From Tetradesmus obliquus (lineage: Eukaryota > Chlorophyta > Chlorophyceae > Sphaeropleales > Scenedesmaceae): DNA of 64,000 nucleotides. The notes beneath the pieces are model-generated. The model ran no database searches. It worked only from the letters and a program-made list of their open reading frames with translations, and was not told the origin of the DNA. Numbering within the stretch: position 1 is the first letter of the stretch; each line of letters opens with the position of its first letter. This document shows positions 50,354 to 60,627 of the stretch, piece after piece. Where the stretch lies: positions 3,336,501 through 3,400,500 of the forward strand of contig CP126205.1 of the NCBI GenBank assembly GCA_030272155.1, read 5' to 3'. The position numbers and the translations under genes are program-made.

Positions 50354-50440
50354 TGCCACGTGGCAGTGCTGGCAGCCACCAAGCGCAGCCGGCGTCGGCT
50401 GCGCTTGGTGCTACACTCGCCAGGAGTGCCAGGGTACACG
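50354..50440. other. Cluster of three palindromes
   Basis: A 12-bp palindrome TGCCACGTGGCA (50354-50365) contains a G-box. A perfect 15-bp stem with a 4-base loop follows (CACCAAGCGCAGCCG at 50377-50391 and its reverse complement at 50396-50410). A weaker stem CCAGGG...CCCTGG lies just after, with a 6-base loop. No gene overlaps. Confidence 0.8.
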
Positions 50441-51517
50441 CCCTGGCGTGACCGTCACAAAAATTGTATTGTTGATCATTCCAGTGGATAATGCCCACCA
50501 CACGTGGTCGGTCGCCTGCTTACATTTCACCAAACCATTCCTTGCAAATGCCGTCACTCAGATGACACATGCAGCCCAAAGAGCAGAGCGGCGCAGTGAG
50601 TGCCAAGCCACAAGCGGCGCTTGGGGAGCCCACTGCCCAAGACGCTCTTCTCAGCCGACTCCAAAAGGAGGTTTTTGCACCGTCGTGTCTTCAAAATACT
50701 AATTGAAGCAGCTTGAAGCAGTGCTACATTGATGAAGCAACCTTGTGCTGTAAGGTGTGGCGCATGCCCAACTGGCTCTTGTGCACACAACGGCAGCCAG
50801 CAAGCACTGCGGGTGGCACCCTACAACTCTCAAAACGTTGAACACACCATCCAACATCAGATACTGACGATACCTCTCGCACTGTGCATCAGGTGCCACA
50901 CACAACACCTAGGCCTGTTTCCTTAGGTAAGGACTCCTTAATGTAACAAACACTCTCCTGTGCACACTGTGAATTGCTGGCACCAGCAAATGCCACCAGT
51001 GAGCCGCCCAGACCAGCCACCCGTGTTTCCAATGCTACCTCTTGTGCAGCGCTCTTCAAAACAAGGCCTCCGGTTGTGAACTCTTGTGCAACGCTCCAAG
51101 GTAGGCCCTGAACAACCAGCAAATAACAGCAGCTGCAGAAAAGGCTGAATCTCTTGCAATGGCAATAGTGACAAAGCCTAACTGTGATAGAGCACAATGC
51201 ATACCAACACAGTCCAACCGACGGCAATAACCGCATGTGTCAGCACATCCACCTGTTCACCACGGCGCCTGGAATAACAGACGCCGCAGCTTTCATCTTA
51301 AAAGACATCTCATCATCATACCACACCACTGCTGCTCCTCATACCACTCACAACAGCTGCCGCGCCTCACTCCCATGTGTGGCAGCTGCACACATTGCAA
51401 GATGCAACACACAACACTCCTTACACGATCCAGATCGAGCTCAGCTGCGCCTATTGCTGCTGTTTTGTGCCTGGCATTGCCGCTGTCATTTAAAGTTCCG
51501 AATGCTGCAGTGCCGCG

Positions 51518-54500
51518 TCATTGCCGCGGCCGTGCAGCAGCATAAAGCGGTGACTGCATCTCAAACAGCCGAGACACTGCCCGGCTGAAGGCAAATTGCT
51601 CCTCCATGCCCCCCAGCAGTGCTGCTGTCTCCGCGCTGCTGCGCACGGGGGCCACACCACCATCAGCCATCAGGTTGGTGCGCAGCCTGGAGCCTGCAAT
51701 GAGAGGAATCACAAAGCAGCGCAGCAAACAACACATCAGTGAAGGTGCCTTTACATGGGGTGGACATGAGCGGCGATGTGGAGTACAACAAACACAAGCA
51801 GCCATCAGGTTGGTGCGCAGCCTGGAGCTTGCAATTGCAGAATGCCCAAAGCAGCGCAGCAACCAACACGTCAGCACATTGGGTGGACATGAGCGGCGAT
51901 GTGGAGTGCAACAAACACAAGCAGCCATCAGGTTGGTGCGCAGCTTGGAGCCTGCAATGGAAGAATGCCCAAAGCAGCGCGGCAAACAACACGTCAGCAC
52001 ATGGGGTGGACATGAGCGGCGATGTGGAGTGCAGCAGACACAAGCAGCCATCAGGTTGGTGCGCGGCTCGGAGCCTGCAGATACAGCACAAGCACAAGCA
52101 CATGGTGTGGGCATGCATGGCGTTGTAAATTGATTGATGAGACCCAGACAACCAGAAGCTAGAAGCTCAGCTAAGAGCCTGCAGAGAAGCAGCACAGCGC
52201 AGCGCGCCAACGCCAACGCAAATCATGCTTCTTGTCTCTCCTTCCATGGCGCCCTCACACTCCAGGCCCTCTGGATCCAAGATGGGCCCTTTCCCGGAGG
52301 CCCCAGCAAACACCTGTCCGCGTCACATATCATGTCATTCCAGACTCTTCAGTAAATAATTCCAACCCTCACTTTCACAGCGCCCCTCAAAATGCAGCCC
52401 ACCAAGGTCCAGGATGGGCTCTCCTCTGAAGGCCCCTGAGCAGCTGGTTGATCATACATCATAGCACACACACCATGCTTTTGTAAAAGCACTCCAATCC
52501 CCACCTTCAACAGCGCCCTCAAACTGCAGCCCTTCAAGATCAAGAATTGGCTCCTCCCCAGAGGCCCCAGCAAACAGTTGGTCCGGCGGCAGCGCCGCGC
52601 TGCATACCAGCAGGCAGCGCGCGTTGTACAGCTCGTCCACGAGCGTGATGAAGCGACGCGCCTGGTCGCGCTGGTTCATGGACATGGCAGGGATGCCTGC
52701 GCATAGGTAACACACAAAATCACGACATAGGTACTGAGTGAGCTGTGGCCAGCAGAGGTGTAGGTGAGGCATGTGCCTGGTCGCGCTGGTTCGCGGAAAT
52801 GGCAGGCATGCCTGCGCGGCTGGTTTAACGTAAAACAGCTGGCGACAGCCGATACCACAATGGCCAGTGCACTCCCACGCCCTGCACACTGCACCAACAA
52901 AGGCACCCTGAAGCATCAACACGAAACCCTCACGTCATGCAAACCAGGCATCACTCAACTCACAACTCACAACTCACAACATGCTTCACCTGTGATGAAG
53001 ACCGTGTGGTAGTTGTGTGCCAGAGCCATGTAGTCGGCAGCACCCAGCGGGCCCGCGCACAGGTCCAAGAAGTGGAAGGAAGCTACGCCACTGGCAGCAC
53101 GAGGCACCGCCAGCTGGCGGCCAAACATAACAGGCACGACAGTAGGCTCCGCCATGAAATCGGCATCACTGCTGCTGCTGGTGTTGTTGTCGCTGGTGTT
53201 GCTGCTGCTGCTTAAGTTGTTGCTGCTGCTGGCACTGACGCGGCTGCTGGCGTTCGCCATGTTGCTGCCGAGCACTTGCGCCCACTTCTGCTCCATTGCT
53301 GCCTCAGTTGCTGCATTGATAGGCCAGAAGTACATGCGCTGCTGCACCGCACTGCTGCTGCTGCTGCTGTGGCGGCTGGTCAGCTGCGGCAGCAGCGGCT
53401 GCTGCAGCAGCTGCATGGCTGGGCCTGTGATGCTGAGGCGGCGGAAGTCTGTGGCTGAGGACAGCTCAAACAGGCGGCAGCTGGTGAAGAGCCTGCAGGC
53501 ACAGCACAGCAGCGATGCAACAAGAATTGTCTTTCAGGCAAGCAAGCAGCCAAGCGGGTATTTGGGTAGGTTGTGGCCTAACACCTCAACATCATTGGCA
53601 GCCGACACACAGCTTGCGTGCTCAACACCAGTTTGGTCAGGCTCAAACATGTGAAGCCGCGTGATGCAGCATGCATGCAATTGCAGATGCTCCGCACGCT
53701 CTACACACCCCTGTGCATGCCTTTCACAGCATGGACACGCGCCTCCCCAAAGCTGCGGGTGTGATGCTGACACTGTGCAGCAGCAACTCACGTGTTCAGG
53801 AAGTGGCCAAACATGGCCTCATGCAGGCCGTGGCGTGGCAGGTCAGCCGGGTGCCGGTTGGAGGTGGTGACCACCACACAGCCCTCAGCGGTCAAGGCTT
53901 CCAACAGGGCCTTCAGCGCAGCTGCGCTGAACACATCACCCACCTGCACAAAACACAGAGATGGACGCAGGATCTGGTTTGGTGTTCGAGTTTGGGGGTG
54001 GAAAGGTTTGAAGTTGGTGACCACCATGCAGCCCTCAGCAGTGAGCGCCTCCAGCAGCGCTTTGAGCGCAGCTGCGCTGAACACATCGCCCACCTGCGCA
54101 CGCAACAGAAGCCCACATAAAGCTTAAACGATTCGGGTGGCGGTTGGAGGTGGTTACCAGAACGCAGCCCTCAGCGGTTAGCGCCTCCAGCAGCGCTTTC
54201 AGAGCAGCTGCACTGAACACGTCGCCAACCTGCAGATGACACATGGCATGAACGCAGGAGTTTGTTGTATGGGTTGAGGGGTTGGGAGGTGGTGACCACC
54301 ACGCAGGGGTTAAAGCGACGGGGTTTGGTTCAGCAGCAGCAGCTGTGCTGGACAAAATACCAGCCTGCACAAATACACACTCAACTACACCGAAGTCAAT
54401 GAACTGCATGTCTGGCTGAAAGCAGTAGAGGACCCAGCAGGACACAGTAGAATGCACAGCAGCCACACCATGTGTGCCCCTCACCTGCATCTCATCAAAG

Positions 54501-57500
54501 CACAGAAGTGCAGCCATGCGCCCGCTGCTGCTGTTGCTGCTGCTGCTGCCTGCCCAGCCAGCATGCGGATCAGGGCTGTCAGCGCGTATGAAGCTGCGCG
54601 CTGCTGCAGACATCACGGCAGCATTCGCAGCTGCCAGCCGCGCCTCTGGCACCCTGCCAGCACGTGCCTCCCTGCAAAAGTACCAAACGATGAAGATACG
54701 CCAGGCAGCAGGCGGACCAGGTTAAAAATGGGCATGTTGAAGGGGCTAGACAAAACAACGAAGCAAGCAGATGACGGTATGTACCTGCAGCTATTCTGCA
54801 GCAATTCATATTGGTAGCACAGCAACAGCGTCAGGCTGACAGCAGAGATGGCAGCTGTCAGCTTCAACACGAGGCTATGTCAGCATGCACTTCTCGCCGC
54901 ATGTGTTATGTGCACTATCGCAACGCTTGATAATGCTTGATGTGTGTTGATGCAAGTGCATACTGCTGATCCCCACCTCAGGTGGCGCCGGATTGCCAGC
55001 ACTGCTGCCTTGGCTTCCCGCTGGCGCAGGATGCCCTCATCAAACCACGCAGACACCTGCAGCACAGCAGAGGTACATACAAGTTCAGCAGTGCATGATT
55101 TAGACCCCATTTGCTAGCAAAGCAGAAACCTGCAGCACAGCAGGCGCGTAAGTGCACACGCCAAGAGCTCCTTGTCCCAGGCAGCTGGCTGCCATGTTGT
55201 TCTGCTGTGCACAACAAACATTCTGCTTGTGCACTTAGAAGTACGTGACGTTTCTCATCTCATTCAAAATGCATGCAAGGAGGGGGTGTGCAACACAATG
55301 CAGCTGCTACGCTAGCTGTACACCAGTTGCCTCCTCGTTGTAAGCCTTTTTCACCAAAAGCCTGAAGTCCACCAGAAGCCTGAAGTCCACAGGCCAGCAG
55401 CAGCGCATGTGCACCTCCCAACCTGCTGCGTTCACCACGTCACGGCCCACATGGGTAAGAGGCCAGCAGACCCATGCAAAACATGCTGCCACGCCCACCT
55501 GCACATCTGAGGCCGCATCGTTGTCCAGCTGCTCTGCTTCAGACAGTTGTTGGCTGTCATACTATTGAGCATGAGGCAGCGTGTAACATGGCACTTGCTA
55601 TGCCAGCTGCACAAATATGCCTTCTTGTAGCAAGCATTTGTGCGAACCCTCCAATGAAAATACCATCAGCAGCAACCCCCCAACGAAGAAGGGAACCATG
55701 CCCAGGCGGTGGTCGCTTTTTTTACCAACTTGTTATATGCACCCATGCCCACCTGCACATCAGAGGCGGCATCGTTGCAGCAGGCCTCCTCCAGCTGCTC
55801 CGCTGCCTCATGCTCTTGAACCAAGTGATCTGCACCCTCAGGCTGCTGCTGCACCCCTGCTGCTGCTGCTGCTGCTGCTGTGCCAGGCTCTACTCCCTGC
55901 AGCACTGGGTGCTGCACAGCATACGACCCAGTGCTGCTGCTGCTTTGCAATGCTGCAGCTGCTTTCTCGGCGGCTGCCTCCTGCTTGCGCTGCTGCTGCC
56001 GCTGCCGCTTGACGTCCAAGTGGTGCAGCCTGCTGTGATACTCCAGCATGGCAGCGTTGAAGTGCAGCCTGCAGCACGAGCAGCAGGAGCAGCAGCAATG
56101 TTGTGAATGCTGTGCTGTTCCGTGTATGCGGATTGCACCTGTGTAAAAGGCGGATGCTTACGATGAATGCCTGTTCTCTTGAATACAAGCAGCTGGGTCG
56201 GCTGTTGCCAGCACTTGTACAATCAACACCCACCATGTGCTGGCATGGACCCAGCTGTACATGTGCACGAGTCTGCAAGCTGACTGTTATGGTCTCCGGG
56301 CAGCAGCAGTCAAAGTACTGCAAAGGTGTGTAAGGCAGCAATGAGATGACGGCGTACTGCTGCCAGCGGCTGCTGGTGCCGCACCTCCTGCTGTGGTCCA
56401 GCTGCAGGTGCTGCCTGGCTGTGTCGTAGAACATGTCCATGAGCAGAGATTTGCCGCTGCATTTCAACGAATTGAGATACGCAGTGTGCAGGGCGCATGC
56501 AGAGCACAGGTCAGCAACAGCAGCACATGTCGCATATGTGGGACGACTGTAAACAAGAGTTGCTGCTATTAGGCTGAGTTTCTAGAAGACTCTCGTGAAA
56601 AAAGCAACTAGAACACTGGGTGGTTCCATTGCACACCAGCTGCACCAAGCTGCAGACAGCCCCCAAACACTTCCACCAGGCTCAGTCCTACTCAACATGG
56701 CACATGCTGAGGGGCATGCGCTGAGCACACGTATGCCGCCACTGCCGCACAGCCCCAACGCTGCACACATTGGACGTGGCACATGCTACACCACATGCTG
56801 AGGAGTGTGCCGCCTCCGCCGCACAGCCCCAGCCACCAACGCACCTGCCAACGCTGCCATACACGTAGAGCCCCTGCGGTGCTGCTGGCGGCTGCGGCCC
56901 AGGGCCCAGTTCCTGCAAGGCCTGAGCCCGCCGCGCTGCTGCTGCCTGGCGGGCTTTTTGAGCCGGGCTGATCTCGGCCTGCTTGCTTTCCTGCAAGAAG
57001 CCGGCACTGCGCAGCAGCCGCCGGAAGAGGCTGCTGTCCTGCTGCTGCTGCTGCTGCGCGGAGGTCTGGGCGGGCTGCTGCTGTGTTTCCTGCAAGCTGT
57101 CTTGCTGCTGCTGCAGCTCCTGCAGGCGCTGCTGGAACTGGGCCTGCACAGGGAATGTTGCCGGGCAAGATGGAAACACAATGATGAGGAGCAAACAGAA
57201 GCGGAGGCGACTGCATAATAGTGAAAAAGGTATGGGTGTAGCTTCACAACAGAAGCTGTGGGTGCTGCTTGAACGCGTGGCTCTGTTGCCAGTGGTGAGT
57301 TATCAGACTTGGCTGCTGCTGCTGCTGTGCCCTGCTTGGAGATGAAGAGATGCGTCAAGCAGCGATCCCTGCTGTTGACTGCTGGGGATGGTTACTGTGG
57401 ATAGGTTGATACATAGCGGGATGTAATGCAAGAGCATGGACGTCATGGTGTGATGCAGCAACTGCTCAGGCGTATGCTGGGCAGCAACACACCTCATAAG

Positions 57501-57983
57501 CCTGCCGCTGAACTTGGTAGCTGGACAGGGCAGCAGTGTACTCCTGCAGCTGTTGCAGCAGCGCTGACAGCTGCATCACCAGCTGCTGCTGCTGTGGTTC
57601 AGGCTTCAGCATGCCTTTCTGCACCATGGATGCATAGCGCTCTTGCAGGACGACATGCGCAGCAGCTGGCTGGCTGGTGGTGCTGGTGGTTGTGCTGCTT
57701 GGGCTGCTGGTGCTGCTGCCTGCAACAGCTGCAGTGGTCAGTACACATAAGTAAAGTTGAGGACAACGATGGGAGGATTGTGGTGGAGTAAACCCTGCTG
57801 GTAGCGGCAAACACATGATGAACTTTCCACTGTCCAACAATTGGATTGAAGTCAGGAAGGCTCACCTTCAACAGCAGCAGAACATAAGCACCGGAGATAG
57901 ATATGTGGTTGGTTTCCTCTTGTTTCTTGAATACTGCGAGCTGTCCTTGCCAGCAGCGATGCTGCAAGTCTGTTGCAGTTCAT
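51518..57983 (-). CDS. AFG1: AFG1/LACE1-family mitochondrial ATPase
   Basis: Eleven exons on the minus strand join in frame to 773 aa: 57983-57866, 57719-57493, 57143-56845, 56456-56385, 56068-55753, 55056-54977, 54671-54485, 53943-53792, 53492-52990, 52696-52505, 51693-51518. The N-terminus ([20 protein letters not shown]) is a good mitochondrial presequence. [20 protein letters not shown] is the family N-terminal region. Exons 3-4 rebuild [19 protein letters not shown] (Walker A); then [27 protein letters not shown] (Walker B), [10 protein letters not shown] (sensor) and [13 protein letters not shown]. The end [17 protein letters not shown] is typical. Yeast/human AFG1 acts in mitochondrial protein quality control. 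The protein is longer than homologues because of Ser/Gln/Asn-rich inserts. Several introns hold partial copies of adjacent exons. A TGTAA signal lies about 93 bp past the stop. Confidence 0.94.
51780..52085 (-). repeat. Three copies of the 5' end of the AFG1 last exon
   Basis: The acceptor and first about 30 bp of the last exon (SRLRTNLMA coding) recur near 51833, 51953 and 52079 (minus-strand starts), with shared intron sequence including CACATCGCCGCTCATGTCCA. The period is about 120-130 bp. The true exon starts at 51693. Confidence 0.92.
52240..52440 (-). repeat. Two 3' echoes of AFG1 exon 10
   Basis: Diverged copies of the end of exon 10 ([20 protein letters not shown] coding region) lie downstream in the gene at about 52385-52440 and 52245-52315. 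Confidence 0.85.
52770..52815 (-). repeat. 5' echo of AFG1 exon 10
   Basis: The first about 45 bp of exon 10 (MPAMS-NQRDQA coding) with its GCGCAG-like acceptor recurs upstream. Exon 10 is thus framed by copies on both sides, like OMA1 exon 4. Confidence 0.85.
54005..54310 (-). repeat. Two long and one short 5' echo of AFG1 exon 8
   Basis: Copies of the acceptor and first about 90 bp of exon 8 ([20 protein letters not shown] coding) start at about 54093 and 54231. A third remnant at about 54285-54310 keeps only the VVTTS region. The true exon starts at 53943. Confidence 0.9.
55497..55540 (-). repeat. 3' echo of AFG1 exon 5
   Basis: A copy of the end of exon 5 ([12 protein letters not shown] coding) and its GTGGGC donor lies in the downstream intron. 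The true exon ends at 55753. Confidence 0.88.
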
Positions 57984-58265
57984 TCTGGTGGTGTGTGGTG
58001 CAGCAGGTGCTGCTGTGGTGTTCTCGTGTTCAGGCCGTTCCGGCACCCCGTACAACAAACGTAAAAACTGATACAATGTTTTGTGCTCCTCTAGGTAAGT
58101 TGAGACAACAGCACCGTCTTGGTTACGAAAGGGACTCTGCTGAAAACCTATGCCCTTCCTGACAAGCAAATAGTTCACGATAACCCGTAGCAAAAGGGCA
58201 GATACATTGCAAACGATTATTTGGTTATTTTACAAGGTGTAGTCACCGGCCCATGCAGCAGCAAC
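57984..58265. promoter_or_regulatory. AFG1/GLE1 divergent promoter, 282 bp
   Basis: It is the whole space between the AFG1 ATG (minus) and the GLE1 ATG (plus). It includes AT-richer sequence near 58205-58235. Confidence 0.6.
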
Positions 58266-60593
58266 ATGGGGGACGTTGTGAAGCACCTCGTATTCAGCCC
58301 CATAGCCAAATCGCCAGATCCCTTCTTCAGCAACCCTTGCAGAGAAGCAGTGGTAACATCTGACTTTCCTGCTAGGCGGCTTGATGACAGCTTAGCCAAT
58401 AGCACCTGGGGAGCTGCTGCTGCTGCTGGTGGGTTGAGCTGCTGTGTTTTGCAACATCACACAGCTGAGGCGTTGGCACAACGCTGTTGCTGTGACATTG
58501 CATTGATGATCTTGATGCGTCACAGCCTTCAAGGCGCAGCAGCACAAGCGTGGGCTGCCATTGTGTCAAACACTGCTGTGAACAATGCCTGCATGTGCAC
58601 GACATCGCCTGTGTACTGTCTTTGAATTCAAGGAATGCACACCAGTAGACCACACAAACGCTGGATGTGCATAGGTGACGTGGTAGCACTTGCAAATCCA
58701 CACCATCACAGATAGCTCATCAGGCACATCTGCAAACACAACACGAGCTGGTGCTGCCGCTTGTGCAGGGCATGCCAGCAGCAGCAGGGGCTTCACTTTC
58801 AGAGCTCCACTAGATGAAGATGACGATGATGAAGATGCTGACTTCCTAGATGCAGACGAAGCAGCAGCTGCTGATGGCAATGGCCTGCAGTTCTACAATG
58901 GCAGCAACTATTTTCTGCAACCTCGGCAGCCTCAGCAGCAGTCAAGTGCCAGCTCATCATACATGCAGACCTCAGCCACTTTCCCACAGCATCCATCAAC
59001 CAGGCGAAAAGCGCGCATGTCCACGGGAGACGCTGACACAGCAGCATACGCAGCATACACAGCCGCAAACAGCAACTCGCAAGGCATCAACAGCAGCAGC
59101 ATGCGGCATCCGGTGCAGGCGGTGCTAGAGGCACGCACCAAGCAGCTGCAGGCAGATGCTTTGCTGGCGGCTGACCGGCAGCAGCGGCGGCTGCGGCAGC
59201 AGATCCAGGGAGTGGAGCAGCAGCTGGCGGCGCAGCTGCAGGAGGTGCAGCAGCAGCTGGCACACAAGCGGGTGAGGCGCTGCGCTTGCACGGGACAAGC
59301 AGGCTTGGTGGGGCTAAGCACTGGCACCAGCGCTGCACATCGCAGCATCTGCGGCACTGGCAAACATGGTGTTGATTGCAACGCATTTTGATTGCAGCCA
59401 CACCAGCAAGCCACTACAGATATGACTGAAATTGATGTGTGCAGCCTCCAATAGCAGCTGAGGTGGCTGTTCATGAGGCTTCACCAGCATACACACTGCA
59501 CTCAGAGCTCCTGACAAGGGGTGTGTTGACCGCGGCATGCGCAGTGCCGGCATGAACTTGCATGTATGTTGAGGCTGCCTTTGCCTTCTGTGCGCTTGCG
59601 CTTGCAGGCGCACGCAGCAGCAGCTGACGAGGAGTCGCGGCGCAAGCGCACCGCGGAGCGATCACGGCGGCTGGCTGAGGTGCAGAAGCAGCAGGCGGCG
59701 CTGGAGCAGGCGCAGGCCAGCGCGCTGCAGGTGGGGCTCTTTCCTTGAAATCTGTTTTTGTTTTTGACAGGCAGCTTATGCTCCGCCAGATTGTGTGTTT
59801 TGCTCTCTCTGGTCCACAGAGCTGTGTAGCTGTGAGGGAAGTTACTACATACAGCATCCAAGAGCATTGCTAGGCGCAAGTGTGGTGTGTGGCGTTTTGG
59901 TGGTGGAATGTTATTCATGTTTGGGCATTCAAGACGGCTGGCTGAGGTGCAGAAGCAGCAGGCAGCCCTGGAGCAGGCGCAGGCCCAGCGCACTGCAGGT
60001 GGGTTAACCTGGGTCTCACTGTATGTTTGACAGGCACACTGCACTGCCAGGTTGCCTGCACCACTGCATTTTCACAGAACCTTAACTCCTTGGCTCTTGA
60101 CACTGCCACTCGCCTGTGCTCTCGTAATGTTTCTTGCTGCACAGGAGCTGAAGCGAGCACAAGAGGAGGCAGCGCGCAAGCAGCAGGCAGAGGCAGAAGC
60201 AGCGCGCAAGCGGCAGCAGCAGCAGGAAGAGGAGAAGCGGCGGCGGGAGGCAGAAGCAGCAGCAGCGGCAGCAGCCAAAGCAGCTGAGGAGGTGAGCCAT
60301 TGCATAGCAGGGCTTCAGGCGTTGTTGTTCTGCATGTGATGGTGTACGCATGTGTCTGCGCTGTTGTTCAACGGCATAGTGGCGTGGTGCTGCACACATG
60401 CCGCGTTCTGCTGTTTCCTTTTTCCATCATGTGTTGTGGCCTAAAATTCCTGTACGTGTTCACCAAGACTTTGCTACGTCAGGCGTACAAGCAGTCCACA
60501 ATCGCCTTGAGTACATTTGTGCTGACGTAGTGTTTCCTGCCCATACCTGCTGTGTATGTAGGCCAAGGCACGAGAAGAGGCAGCCAAGAAAGA

Positions 60594-60627
<34 letters not shown>

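Larger units (their letters stand above)
48865..51517. other. Intergenic stretch right of the transposon
   Basis: No firm gene. A minus-strand ATG at about 49205 opens MAAKRKKWLWSTNSSHSTPA, continuing to EQHHRR before a possible GTGCAC donor; it looks coding but I could not extend it. The stretch holds a 42-bp minisatellite and a cluster of palindromes (both listed). TTACA at 51421-51425 is a TGTAA signal for AFG1 on the minus strand, about 93 bp past its stop. Confidence 0.5.

Noticed and set aside
58234..58409. Minus-strand open stretch (MGLNTRCFTTSPMLLLHG) as the AFG1 presequence exon
   Set aside because: It joins AFG1 in frame, but it is antisense to the better-supported GLE1 exon 1. The exon at 57983-57866 gives a stronger presequence with a proper ATG, a GTGAGC donor and the right phase.
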